DNA from: Saccoglossus kowalevskii
Lineage: Eukaryota > Hemichordata > Enteropneusta > Harrimaniidae
Assembly (NCBI RefSeq): GCF_000003605.2
Contig: NW_003132772.1
Coordinates: 1 to 64,000 of the forward strand
Reading direction: 5' to 3'
DNA: 64,000 bases
The translations under genes were made by a program, and so were the position numbers. This document shows, in pieces, positions 1-11,712 of this stretch. The notes beneath the pieces were generated by a model. That model was given only the letters and a program-made list of their open reading frames with translations, did not search any database and had not been told where the DNA came from. How positions within the stretch are numbered: the stretch's first letter is position 1; each line of letters starts with the position of its first letter.

Positions 1-1250
1 GAGTGGTACGTGTATTAGCGTAGTAGAACGTTCTGCTCAGACTTCATAGAAATACAGGGTAGAGTGGTACGTGCATTAGCATAGTAGAACGTTCTGCTCA
101 GACTCCATAGAAATACAGGGTAGAGTGGTGCGTGTATTAGCATAGTAGAACGTTCTGCTCATACTCCATAGAAATACAGGGTAGAGTGGTGCGTCGTATT
201 AGCATAGTAGCACGTTCTGCTCAGACTCCATAGAAATACAGGGTAGAGTGGTGCATGTATTAGCATAGTAGAACGTTCTGCTCAGACTCCATAGAAATAC
301 AGGGTAGAGTGGTACGTGTATTAGCATAGTAGAACGTTCTGCTCAGACTTCATAGAAATACAGGGTAGAGTGGTACGTGTATTAGCATAGTAGAACGTTC
401 TGCTCAGACTCCATAGAAATTCAGGGTAGAGTGGCACGTGTATTAGCATAGTAGAACTTTCTGCTCAGACTCCATAGAAATACAGGGTAGAGTGGTGCGT
501 GTATTAGCATAGTAGAACGTTCTGCTCAGACTCCATAGAAATACAGGGTAGAGTGGTGCGTGTATTAGTATAGTAGAACGTTCTGCTCAGACTCCATAGA
601 AATACAGGGTAGAGTGGTACGTGTATTAGCGTAGTAGAACGTTCTGCTCAGACTTCATAGAAATACAGGGTAGAGTGGTTACGTGTATTAGCATAGTAGA
701 ACGTTCTGCTCAGACTCCATAGAAATACAGGGTAGAGTGGTGCATGTATTAGCATAGTAGAACGTTCTGCTCAGACTCCATAGAAATACAGGGTAGAGTG
801 GTACGTGTATTAGCATAGTTGAACGTTCTGCTCAGACTCCATAGAAATACAGGGTAGAGTGGTTCGTGTATTAGCATAGTAGAACGTTCGGCTCAGACTC
901 CATAGAAATACAGGGTAGAATGGTGCGTGTATTAGCATAGTAGAACGTTCTCCTCAGACTCCATAGAAATACAGGGTAGAGTGGTGCGTGTATTAGCATA
1001 GTAGAACGTTCTGCTCAGACTCCATAGAAATACAGGGTAGAGTGGTGCGTGTATTAGCATAGTAGCACGTTCTGCTCATACTCCATAGAAATACAGGGTA
1101 GAGTGGTGCGTCGTATTAGCATAGTAGAACGTTCTGCTCAGACTGCATAGAAATACAGGGAAGAGTGGTGCGTCGTATTAGCATAGTAGAACGTTCTGCT
1201 CAGACTCCATAGAAATACAGGGTAGAGTGGTACGTGTATTAACATAGTAG
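1..1250. repeat. Left-edge block, one of three copies in the window
   Basis: The order of variant monomers (gcgtag with gacttcat, gtgcatt-type, catactcc, gtcgtatt with gcacg, aattcaggg, gcacg with gaactttc, gttgaac then gttcg with cggctc, gaatgg, and two gtcgtatt units) matches 38509-39710 and 59748-60950. Relative to those copies this one has one extra gtgcg monomer near 495-556 and a 1-bp insertion near 680 (gttacgtg), a net shift of 62 bp by position 924. It contains 62-bp monomers near 195, 1110 and 1171, after which none was seen until about 15000. Confidence 0.85.
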
Positions 1251-2514
1251 AACGTTCTGCTCAGACTCCATAGAAATACAGGGTAGAGTGGTACGTGTAT
1301 TTGCATAGTAGAACGTTCTGCTCAGACTCCCTAGAAATACAGGGTAGAGTGGTGCGTGTATTATCATAGTAGAACGTTCTGCTCAGACTCCATAGAAATA
1401 CAGGGAAGAGTGATGCGTGTATTAGCATAGTAGAACGTTTTGCTCAGACTCCATAGAAATACAGGGTAGAGTTGTACTTGTATTAGCATAGTAGAACGTT
1501 CTGCTCAGACTCCATAGAAATACAGGGTAGAGTGGTGCGTGTATTAGCATAGTAGCACGTTCTGCTCAGACTCCATAGAAATACAGGGTAGAGTGGTGCG
1601 TGTATTAGCATAGTAGAACGTTCTGCTCAGACTCCATAGAAATACAGGGTAGAGTGGTACGTGTATTAGCATAGTAGAACGTTCTGCTCAGACTTCATAG
1701 AAATACAGGGTAGAGTGGTACGTGTATTAGCATAGTAGAACGTTCTGCTCAGACTCCATAGAAATACAGGGTAGAGTGGCACGTGTATTAGCATAGTAGA
1801 ACTTTCTGCTCAGACTCCATAGAAATACAGGGTAGAGTGGTGTGTGTATTAGCATAGTAGAATGTTCTGCTCAGACTCCATAGAAATACAGGGTAGAGTG
1901 GTACGTGTATTAGCATAGTAGAACGTTCTGCTCAGACTCCATAGAAATACAGGGTAGAGTGGTGCGTGTATTAGCATAGTAGAACGTTCTGCTCAGACTC
2001 CATAGAAATACAGTGTAGAGTGGTGCGTGTATTAGCATAGTAGAACGTTCTGCTCAGACTCCATGGAAATACAGGGTAGAGTGGTACGTGTATTAGCATA
2101 GTAGAACGTTCTGCTCAGACTCAATAGAAATACAGGGTAGAGTGGTGCGTGTATTAGCATTGTAGAACGTTCTGCTCAGACTCCATGGAAATACAGAGTA
2201 GAGTGGTACGTGTATTAGCATAGTAGAACGTTCTGCTCGGACTCCTTAGAAATACAGGGTAGAGTGGTGCGTGTATTAGCATAGTAGAACGTTCTGCTCA
2301 GACTCCATAGAAATACAGGGTAGAGTGGTGCGTGTATTAGTATAGTAGAACGTTCTGCTCAGACTCCCTAGAAATACAGGGTAGAGTGGTGCGTGTATTA
2401 GCATAGTAGAACGTTCTGCTCAGACTCCCTAGAAATACAGGGTAGAGTGGTGCGTGTATTAGCATAGTAGAACGTTTTGCTCAGACTCCCTAGAATACAG
2501 GGTAGAGTGGTGCG
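1251..2514. repeat. Satellite array with a short block shared with 54 kb
   Basis: Ordinary monomers with scattered substitutions. Near 1360-1430 a tattatcat unit followed by gaagagtgatg recurs as a pair at about 12.95, 42.07, 42.92, 43.84, 50.24 and 50.78 kb. From about 2160 to 2490 the order attgtag, ccatgg with gagtag, ctcggactccttag, tattagtatag, ccctag, ccctag, gttttgctc matches 54090-54420; the ctcggactcc marker is at 2236 and 54164. A 60-bp monomer near 2500 (ccctagaatac) is absent from that partner. Confidence 0.75.
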
Positions 2515-4200
2515 TGTATTAGCATAGTAGAACGTTCTGCTCAGACTTCATAGAAATACAGGGTAGAGTGGTGCGTGTATTAGCAGAGTAGAACGTTCTG
2601 CTCAGACTCCATAGAAATACAGGGTAGAGTGGTGTGTGTATTAGCATAGTAGAACGTTCTGCTCAGACTCCATAGACATACAGGGTAGAGTGGCACGTGT
2701 ATTTGCATAGTAGAACGTTCTGCTCAGACTCCATAGAAATACAGGGTAGAGTGGTGCGTGTATTAGCATAGTAGAACGTTCTGCTCAGACTTCATAGAAA
2801 TACAGGGTAGAGTGGTGCGTGTATTAGCATAGTAGAACGTTCTGCTCAGACTCCATAGAAATACAGGGTAGAGTGGTGCGTGTATTAGCATAGTAGAACG
2901 TTCTGCTCAGACTCCATAGAAATACAGGGTAGAGTGGTGCGTGTATTAGCATAGTAGAACGTTCTGCTCAGACTCCATAGAAATACAGGGTAGAGTGGTG
3001 CGTGTATTAGCATAGTAGAACGTTCTGCTCAGACTCCATAGAAATACAGGGTAGAGTGGTGCGTGTATTAGCATAGTAGAACGTTCTGCTCAGACTCCAT
3101 AGAAATACAGGGTAGAGTGGTACGTGTATTTGCATAGTAGAACGTTCTGCTCAGACTCCATAGAAATACAGGGTAGAGTGGTGCGTGTATTAGTATAGTA
3201 GAACGTTCTGCTCAGACTCCATACAAATACAGGGTAGAATGGTGCGTGTATTAGCATAGTAGAACGTTCTGCTCAGACTCCCTAGAAATACAGGGTAGAG
3301 TGGTGCGTGTATTAGCATAGTAGAACGTTCTGCTCAGACTCCCTAGAAATACTGGGTAGAGTGGTGCGTGTATTAGCATAGTAGAACGTTCTGCTCAGAC
3401 TCCATAGAAATACAGGGAAGACTGGTGCGTGTATTAGCATAGTAGAACGTTCTGCTCAGACTCCCTAGAAATACAGGGTAGAGTGGTGCGTGTATTAGCA
3501 TAGTAGAACGTTCTGCTCAGACTCCATAGAAATACTGTGAAGAGTGGTGCGGGTATTAGCATAGTAGAACGTTCTGCTCAGACTCCATAGAAATACAGGG
3601 TAGAGTGGTACGTGTATTAGCATAGTAGAACGTTCTGCTCAGACTCCATAGAAATACAGGGTAGAGTGGTCCGTGTATTAGCATAGTAGAACGTTCTGCT
3701 CGGACTCCATAGAAATACAGGGTAGAGTGGCACGTGTATTAGCATAGTAGAACGTTCTGCTCAGACTCCATAGAAATACAGGGTAGAGTGGTGCTTGTAT
3801 TAGCATAGTAGAACATTCTGCTCAGACTCCATGGAAATACAGGGTAGAGTGGTACGTGTATTAGCATAGTAGAACGTTCTGCTCAGACTCCATAGAAATA
3901 CAGGGTAGAGTGGTGCATGTATTTGCATAGTAGAACGTTCTGCTCAGACTCCATGGAAATACAGGGTATAGTGGTACGTGTATTAGCATAGTAGAACGTT
4001 CTGCTCAGACTCCATAGAAATACAGGGTAGAGTGGTGCGTGTATTAGCATAGTAGAACGTTCTGCTCAGACTCCATAGAACTACAGGGTAGAGTGGTGCG
4101 TGTATTTGCATAGTAGAACGTTCTGCTCAGACTCCATAGAAATACAGGGTAGAGTGGTACATGAATTAGCATAGTAGAACGTTCTGCTCAGACTCCATAG
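2515..4200. repeat. 38-mer super-repeat, copy 1
   Basis: This 1.7-kb stretch is repeated 2,317 bp downstream (38 monomers minus one base). Matching landmarks are gtgtgtg at 2631/4948, catacaaatac at 3221/5538, tactgtgaagag with gcgggtatt at 3536/5853, and acatgaatt at 4159/6476. Every pair gives the same offset, so there is no net length change inside the block. The missing base is explained by a 60-bp monomer in the gap between the copies (tacgggtag near 4630). Confidence 0.9.
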
Positions 4201-4831
4201 AAATACAGGGTAGAGTGGTGCGTGTATTAGCATAGTAGAATGTTCTGCCAAGACTCCATAGAAATACAGGGTAGAGTGGTGCGTGTATTAGCATAGTAGA
4301 ACGTTCTGCTCAGACTCCATTGAAATACAGGGTAGAGTGGTACGTGTATTAGTATAGTAGAACGTTCTGCTCAGACTCCAAAGAAATACAGGGTAGAGTG
4401 GTACGTGTATTAGCATAGTTGAACGTTCTGCTCAGACTCCATAGAAATACAGGGTAGAGTGGTGCGTGTATTAGCATAGTAGAACGTTCTGCTCAGACTC
4501 CATAGAACTACACGGTAGAGTGGTGCGTGTTTTAGCATAGTAGAACGTTCTGCTCAGACGCCATAGAAATACAGGGTAGAGTGGTGCGTGTATTAGCATA
4601 GTAGAACTTTCTGCTCAGACTCCATGGAAATACGGGTAGAGTGGTGCGTGTATTAGCATAGTAGAACGTTCTGCTCAAACTCCATAGAAATACAGGGTAG
4701 AGTGGTGCGTGTATTAGCAGAGTAGAACGTTCTGCTCATACTCCATAGAAATACAGGGTGGAGTGGTACGTGTATTAGCATAGTAGAACGTTCTGCCCAG
4801 ACTCCATAGAAATACAGGGTAGAGTGGTGCG
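4201..4831. repeat. Linker between super-repeat copies 1 and 2
   Basis: About ten monomers without a strong duplicate nearby. It includes a gttgaac unit, a cacggtag unit, and the 60-bp monomer near 4630, which is followed by ctcaaactcc and gcagag. It ends with the first occurrence of the series gcagag, ggtggag, gcccag, gacttcat that recurs many times between 6.5 and 28.6 kb. Confidence 0.7.
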
Positions 4832-6517
4832 TGTATTAGCATAGTAGAACGTTCTGCTCAGACTTCATAGAAATACAGGGTAGAGTGGTGCGTGTATTAG
4901 CATAGTAGAACGTTCTGCTCAGACTCCATAGAAATACAGGGTAGAGTGGTGTGTGTATTAGCATAGTAGAACGTTCTGCTCAGACTCCATAGAAATACAG
5001 GGTAGAGTGGCACGTGTATTTGCATAGTAGAACGTTCTGCTCAGACTCCATAGAAATACAGGGTAGAGTGGTGCGTGTATTAGCATAGTAGAACGTTCTG
5101 CTCAGACTCCATAGAAATACAGGGTAGAGTGGTGCGTGTATTAGCATAGTAGAACGTTCTGCTCAGACTCCATAGAAATACAGGGTAGAGTGGTGCGTGT
5201 ATTAGCATAGTAGAACGTTCTGCTCAGACTCCATAGAAATACAGGGTAGAGTGGTGCGTGTATTAGCATAGTAGAACGTTCTGCTCAGACTCCATAGAAA
5301 TACAGGGTAGAGTGGTGCGTGTATTAGCATAGTAGAACGTTCTGCTCAGACTCCATAGAAATACAGGGTAGAGTGGTGCGTGTATTAGCATAGTAGAACG
5401 TTCTGCTCAGACTCCATAGAAATACAGGGTAGAGTGGTACGTGTATTTGCATAGTAGAACGTTCTGCTCAGACTCCATAGAAATACAGGGTAGAGTGGTG
5501 CGTGTATTAGTATAGTAGAACGTTCTGCTCAGACTCCATACAAATACAGGGTAGAATGGTGCGTGTATTAGCATAGTAGAACGTTCTGCTCAGACTCCCT
5601 AGAAATACAGGGTAGAGTGGTGCGTGTATTATCATAGTAGAACGTTCTGCTCAGACTCCCTAGAAATACTGGGTAGAGTGGTGCGTGTATTAGCATAGTA
5701 GAACGTTCTGCTCAGACTCCATAGAAATACAGGGAAGACTGGTGCGTGTATTAGCATAGTAGAACGTTCTGCTCAGACTCCCTAGAAATACAGGGTAGAG
5801 TGGTGCGTGTATTAGCATAGTAGAACGTTCTGCTCAGACTCCATAGAAATACTGTGAAGAGTGGTGCGGGTATTAGCATAGTAGAACGTTCTGCTCAGAC
5901 TCCATAGAAATACAGGGTAGAGTGGTACGTGTATTAGCATAGTAGAACGTTCTGCTCAGACTCCATAGAAATACAGGGTAGAGTGGTCCGTGTATTAGCA
6001 TAGTAGAACGTTCTGCTCGGACTCCATAGAAATACAGGGTAGAGTGGCACGTGTATTAGCATAGTAGAACGTTCTGCTCAGACTCCATAGAAATACAGGG
6101 TAGAGTGGTGCTTGTATTAGCATAGTAGAACATTCTGCTCAGACTCCATGGAAATACAGGGTAGAGTGGTACGTGTATTAGCATAGTAGAACGTTCTGCT
6201 CAGACTCCATAGAAATACAGGGTTGAGTGGTGCATGTATTTGCATAGTAGAACGTTCTGCTCAGACTCCATGGAAATACAGGGTATAGTGGTACGTGTAT
6301 TAGCATAGTAGAACGTTCTGCTCAGACTCCATAGAAATACAGGGTAGAGTGGTGCGTGTATTAGCATAGTAGAACGTTCTGCTCAGACTCCATAGAACTA
6401 CAGGGTAGAGTGGTGCGTGTATTAGCATAGTAGAACGTTCTGCTCAGACTCCATAGAAATACAGGGTAGAGTGGTACATGAATTAGCATAGTAGAACGTT
6501 CTGCTCAGACTCCATAG
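4832..6517. repeat. 38-mer super-repeat, copy 2
   Basis: Copy of 2515-4200 at a constant 2,317-bp offset, sharing even rare changes: catacaaatac, aatactgtgaag, gaacattctg with ccatgg, and acatgaatt. A few differences mark later divergence, such as tattatcat near 5630 and ggttgag near 6220. The downstream junction leads straight into ggtggag and gcccag units, whereas copy 1 continues with gaatgttctgccaag. Confidence 0.9.
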
Positions 6518-7749
6518 AAATACAGGGTGGAGTGGTGCGTGTATTAGCATAGTAGAACGTTCTGCCCAGACTCCATAGAAATACAGGATAGAGTGGTGCG
6601 TGTATTAGCATAGTAGAACGTTCTGCTCAGACTTCATAGAAATACAGGGTAGAGTGGTGCGTGTATTAGCATAGTAGAACGTTCTGCTCAGACTCCATAG
6701 AAATACAGGGTAGAGTGGTGTGTGTATTAGCATAGTAGAACGTTCTGCTCAGACTCCATAGAAATACAGGGTAGAGTGGTGCGTGTATTAGCATAGTAGA
6801 ACGTTCTGCTCAGACTCTATAGAAATACAGGGTAGAGTGGTACGTGTATTAGCATAGTAGAGCGTTCTGCTCAGACTCCATAGAAATACAGTGTATAGTG
6901 GTACGTGTATTAGCATAGTAGAACGTTCTGCTCAGACTCCATAGAAATACAGGGTAAAGTGGTGCGTGTATTAGCATAGTAGAACGTTCTGCTCAGACTC
7001 CATAGAAATACAGGGTAGAGTGGTGCGTGTATTAGCATAGTAGAACGTTCTGCTCAGACTCCATAGAAATACAGGGTAGAGTGGTGCGTGTATTAGCATA
7101 GTAGAACGTTCTGCTCAGATTTCATAGAAATACAGGGTAGAGTGGTACGTGTATTAGCAAAGTAGAACGTACTGCTCAGACTCCATAGAAATACAGGGTA
7201 GAGTGGCACGTGTATTAGCATAGTAGAAAGTTCTGCTCAGACTCCATAGAAATACAGGGTAGAGTGGTGCGTGTATTAGCATAGTAGAACGTTCTGCTCA
7301 GACTCCATAGAAATACAGGGTAGAGTGGTACGTGTATTAGCGTAGTAGAACGTTCTGCTCAGACTCCATAGAAATACAGGGTAGAGTGGTGCGTGTATTA
7401 GCATAGTAGAACGTTCTGCTCAGACTCCATAGAAATACAGGGTAGAGTGGTGCGTGTATTAGCATAGTAGAACGTTCTGCTCAGACTTCATAGAAACACA
7501 GGGTAGAGTGGTACGTGTATTAGCATAGTAGAACGTTCTGCTCAGACTCCATAGAAATACAGGGTAGAGTGGCACGTGTATTAGCATAGTAGAAAGTTCT
7601 GCTCAGACTCCATAGAAATACAGGGTAGAGTGGTGCGTGTATTAGCATAGTAGAATGTTCTGCTCAGACTCCATAGAAATACAGGGTAGAGTGGTACGTG
7701 TATTAGCGTAGTAGAACGTTCTGCTCAGACTCCATAGAAATACAGGGTA
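6518..7749. repeat. Satellite array with a 6-mer duplication and a block shared with 28.7 kb
   Basis: Opens with the ggtggag, gcccag, caggatag, gacttcat, gtgtgtg series. From about 6826 to 7256 the order matches 28720-29150 at an offset of 21,894 bp (rare gatttcat at 7119 and 29013, each followed by gcaaag and a gcacg unit). A gcacg monomer with gaaagttctg occurs at about 7207 and again 366 bp on at 7573, a six-monomer step, and the units in between follow the same order. Confidence 0.78.
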
Positions 7750-8350
7750 GAGTGGTACGTGTATTAGCATAGTAGAACGTTCTGCTCAGACTCCATAGAA
7801 ATACAGGGTAGAGTGGTGCGTGTATTAGTATAGTAGAACGTTCTGCTCAGACTCCATAGAAATACAGGGTGGAATGGTGCGTGTATTAGCATAGTAGAAC
7901 GTTCTGCTCAGACTCCCTAGAAATACAGGGTAGAGTGGTGCGTGTATTAGCATAGTAGAACGTTCTGCTCAGACTCCCTAGAAATACAGGGTAGAGTGGT
8001 GCGTGTATTAGCATAGTAGAACGTTCTGCTCAGACTCCATAGAAATACAGGGAAGACTGGTGCGTGTATTAGCATAGTAGAACGTTCTGCTCAGACTCCC
8101 TAGAAATACAGGGTAGAGTGGTGCGTGTATTAGCATAGTAGAACGTTCTGCTCAGACTCCATAGAAATACTGTGAAGAGTGGTGCGGGTATTAGCATAGT
8201 AGAACGTTCTGCTCAGACTCCATAGAAATACAGGGAAGAGTGGTACGTGTATTAGCATAGTAGAACGTTCTGCTCAGACTCCATAGAAATACAGGGTAGA
8301 GTGGTCCGTGTATTAGCATAGTAGAACGTTCTGCTCAGACTCCATAGAAA
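7750..8350. repeat. 38-mer super-repeat, partial copy 3
   Basis: The series tattagtatag, gaatgg, ccctag twice, gggaagactgg, ccctag, actgtgaagag with gcgggtatt, and ggtccgtg repeats that of copies 1 and 2. The tgtga marker is at 8171 against 5853 and ggtccg at 8304 against 5986, both 2,318 bp or exactly 38 monomers. After ggtccgtg this copy jumps to ggtggag and gcccag units. The ggtggag marker is 1,830 bp from its copy-2 equivalent, so eight monomers are missing relative to copy 2. Confidence 0.87.
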
Positions 8351-9329
8351 TACAGGGTGGAGTGGTACGTGTATTAGCAAAGTAGAACGTTCTGCCCAGA
8401 CTCCATAGAAATACAGGATAGAGTGGTGCGTGTATTAGCATAGTAGAACGTTCTGCTCAGACTTCATAGAAATACAGGGTAGAGTGGTGCGTGTATTAGC
8501 ATAGTAGAACGTTCTGCTCAGACTCCATAGAAATACAGGGTAGAGTGGTGTGTGTATTAGCATAGTAGAACGTTCTGCTCAGACTCCATAGAAATACAGG
8601 GTAGAGTGGCACGTGTATTAGCATAGTAGAACGTTCTGCTCAGACTCCATAGAAATACAGGGTAGAGTGGTGCATGTATAAGCATAGTAGAACGTTCTGC
8701 CCAGACTCCATAAAAATACAGGGTAGAGTGGTGCGTGTATTAGCATAGTAGAAGGTTCTACTCAGACTCCATAGAAATACAGGGAAGAGTGGTACGTGTA
8801 TTAGCATAGTAGAACGTTCTGCTCAGACTCCATAGAAATACAGGGTAGAGTGGTCCGTGTATTAGCATAGTAGAACGTTCTGCTCAGACTCCATAGAAAT
8901 ACAGGGTGGAGTGGTACGTGTATTAGCAAAGTAGAACGTTCTGCCCAGACTCCATAGAAATACAGGATAGAGTGGTGCGTGTATTAGCATAGTAGAACGT
9001 TCTGCTCAGACTTCATAGAAATACAGGGTAGAGTGGTGCGTGTATTAGCATAGTAGAACGTTCTGCTCAGACTCCATAGAAATACAGGGTAGAGTGGTGT
9101 GTGTATTAGCATAGTAGAACGTTCTGCTCAGACTCCATAGAAATACAGGGTAGAGTGGCACGTGTATTAGCATAGTAGAACGTTCTGCTCAGACTCCATA
9201 GAAATACAGGGTAGAGTGGTGCATGTATAAGCATAGTAGAACGTTCTGCTCAGACTCCATAGAAATACAGGGTAGAGTGGTGCGTGTATTAGCATAGTAG
9301 AACGTTCTGCTCAGACTTCATAGAAATAC
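8232..9329. repeat. 9-mer tandem duplication (549 bp x 2)
   Basis: 8232-8780 is repeated at 8781-9329. Both units run gggaagag with gtacg, ggtccg, ggtggag with gcaaag, gcccag with caggatag, gacttcat, gtgtgtg, gcacg, gcatgtataag. Markers are spaced exactly 549 bp (gggaagag 8232/8781, gcatgtataag 8672/9221). Only the last monomer clearly differs: gaaggttcta near 8751 against gaacgttctg with gacttcat. Confidence 0.9.
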
Positions 9330-10311
9330 AGGGTAGAGTGGTGCGTGTATTAGCAGAGTAGAACGTTCTGCTCAGACTCCATAGAAATACAGGGTGGAGT
9401 GGTACGTGTATTAGCATAGTAGAACGTTCTGCCCAGACTCCATAGAAATACAGGGTAGAGTGGTGCGTGTATTAGCATAGTAGAACGTTCTGCTCAGACT
9501 TCATAGAAATACAGGGTAGAGTGGTGCGTGTATTAGCATAGTAGAACGTTCTGCTCAGACTCCATAGAAATACAGGGTAGAGTGGTGTGTGTATTAGCAT
9601 AGTAGAACGTTATGCTCAGACTCCATAGAAATACAGGGTAGAGTGGCACGTGTATTAGCATAGTAGAACGTTCTGCTCAGACTCCATAGAAATACAGGGT
9701 AGAGTGGTGCATGTATTAGCATAGTAGAACGTTCTGCTCAGACTCCATAGAAATACAGGGTAGAGTGGTGCGTGTAGTAGCATAGTAGAACGTTCTGCTC
9801 AGACTTCATAGAAATACAGGGTAGAGTGGTACGTGTATTAGCATAGTAGAACGTTCTGCTCAGACTCCATAGAAATACAGGGTAGAGTGGTGCGTGTATT
9901 AGCATAGTAGAACGTTCTGCTCAGACTCCATAGAAATACAGGGTAGAGTGGTGTGTGTATTAGCATAGTAGAACGTTCTGCTCAGACTCCATAGAAATAC
10001 AGGGTAGAGTGGCACGTGTATTAGCATAGTAGAACGTTCTGCTCAGACTCCATAGAAATACAGGGTAGAGTGGTGCATGTATTAGCATAGTAGAACGTTC
10101 TGCTCAGACTCCATAGAAATACAGGGCAGAGTGGTGCGTGTAGTAGCATAGTAGAACGTTCTGCTCAGACTTCATAGAAATACAGGGTAGAGTGGTACGT
10201 GTATTAGCATAGTAGAACGTTCTGCTCAGACTCCATAGAAATACAGGGTAGAGTGGTGCGTGTATTAGCATAGTAGAACGTTCTGCTCAGACTCCATGGA
10301 AATACGGGTAG
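9330..10311. repeat. 6-mer tandem duplication (366 bp x 2) and its flank
   Basis: After a gcagag, ggtggag, gcccag, gacttcat lead-in, the six-monomer unit gtgtgtg, gcacg, gcatg, gtgtagtag, gacttcat plus gtacg, gtgcg occupies 9580-9945 and again 9946-10311. Markers are 366 bp apart (gtgtgtg 9585/9951; cgtgtagtag 9771/10137). The second copy ends in the 60-bp ccatggaaatacggg unit that begins the next block. The same six-unit order reappears near 23.8-24.2 and 25.6-25.9 kb. Confidence 0.88.
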
Positions 10312-11520
10312 AGTGGTGCGTGTATTAGCATAGTAGAACGTTCTGCTCAAACTCCATAGAAATACAGGGTAGAGTGGTGCGTGTATTAGCAGAGTAGAAC
10401 GTTCTGCTCAGACTCCATAGAAATACAGGGTGGAGTGGTACGTGTATTAGCATAGTAGAACGTTCTGCCCAGACTCCATAGAAATACAGGGTAGAGTGGT
10501 GCGTGTATTAGCATAGTAGAACGTTCTGCTCAGAGTTCATAGAAATACAGGGTAGAGTGGTGCGTGTATTAGCATAGTAGAACGTTCTGCTCAGACTCCC
10601 TAGAAACACAGGGTAGAGTGGTGCGTGTATTAGCAGAGTAGAACGTTCTGCTCAGACTCCATAGAAATACAGGGTAGAGTGGTGCATGTATTAGCATAGT
10701 AGAACGTTCTGCTCAGACTCCATGGAAATACAGGGTAGAGTGGTACGTGTATTAGCATAGTAGAACGTTCTGCTCAGACTCCATAGAAATACAGGGTAGA
10801 GTGGTGCATGTATTTGCATAGTAGAACGTTCTGCTCAGACTCCATGGAAATACAGGGTAGAGTGGTCCGTGTATTAGCATAGTAGAACGTTCTGCTCAGA
10901 CTCCATGGAAATACAGGGTATAGTGGTACGTGTATTAGCATAGTAGAACGTTCTGCTCAGGCTCCATAGAAATACAGGGTAGAGTGGTGCGTGTATTAGC
11001 ATAGTAGAACGTTCTGCTCAGACGCCATGGAAATGCGGGTAGAGTGGTGCGTGTATTAGCATAGTAGAACGTTCTGCTCAAACTCCATAGAAATACAGGG
11101 TAGAGTGGTACGTGTATTAGCAGAGTAGAACGTTCTGCTCAGACTCCATAGAAATACAGGGTGGAGTGGTACGTGTATTAGTATAGTAGAACGTTCTGCC
11201 CAGACTCCATAGAAATACAGGGTAGAGTGGTGCGTGTATTAGCATAGTAGAACGTTCTACTCAGACTTCATAGAAATACAGGGTAGAGTGGTGCGTGTAT
11301 TAGCATAGTAGAACGTTCTGCTCAGACTCCATAGAAATACAGGGTAGAGTGGTGTGTGTATTAGCGTAGTAGAACGTTCTGCTCAGACTCCATAGAAATA
11401 CAGGGTAGAGTGGCACGTGTATTAGCATAGTAGAACGTTCTGCTCAGACTCCATAGAAATACAGGGTAGAGTGGTGCATGTATTAGCATAGTAGAACGTT
11501 CTGCTCAGACTCCATAGAAA
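10291..11520. repeat. Block duplicated at 22551-23595
   Basis: Shared landmarks: ccatggaaatacggg with ctcaaactcc (10291/22552), rare cagagttcat (10531/22792), ccctagaaacac, ctcaggctcc (10961/23039), gccatggaaatgcggg, ggttctactc-type units (11257/23335). The offset is 12,261 bp (201 monomers) before about 10740 and 12,078 bp after it. This copy therefore holds three monomers (183 bp: gtgcatgtatttg, ggtccg, tatagtgg) that the other lacks. Confidence 0.87.
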
Positions 11521-11651
11521 TACAGGGTAGAGTGGTGCGTGTATTAGCATAGTAGAACGTTCTGCTCAGACTTCATAGAAATACAGGGTAGAGTGGTACG
11601 TGTATTAGCATAGTAGAACGTTCTGCTCAGACTCCATAGAAATACAGGGTA

Positions 11652-11712
11652 GAGTGGTACGTGTATTAGCATAGTAGAACGTTCTGCTCAGACTCCATAG
11701 AAATACAGGGTA
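11652..11712 (+). repeat. Exemplar monomer matching the apparent consensus
   Basis: This unit matches the consensus I infer at every position and can serve as the reference for numbering: position 1 is the g of gagtggtacgtg and position 61 the final a of acagggta. It holds 26 G or C in 61 bases. Position 8 is a here and g in the other common subtype. CpGs lie at positions 9-10 and 29-30. The phase is arbitrary because a tandem array has no natural start. Confidence 0.9.
11676..11685. other. 10-bp perfect palindrome, one per monomer (example copy)
   Basis: agaacgttct reads the same on both strands and occupies monomer positions 25-34. Nearly every unit in the window has it or a one-base variant, so it recurs about every 61 bp roughly a thousand times. 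It contains aacgtt, the AclI recognition site. It also fits two inverted nGAAn pentamers (agaac + gttct), the building block of heat-shock elements. The neighbouring pentamers, atagt before and gctca after, do not supply the third site of a canonical element. The palindrome is certain; any protein binding is inference. Confidence 0.6.

Noticed and set aside
860-910. CENP-B box in the ttcggctcagactcc monomers
   Set aside because: TTCG and the spaced A fit the first half of the consensus NTTCGNNNNANNCGGGN, but the essential CGGG is CTCC here, and the common monomer lacks even TTCG.
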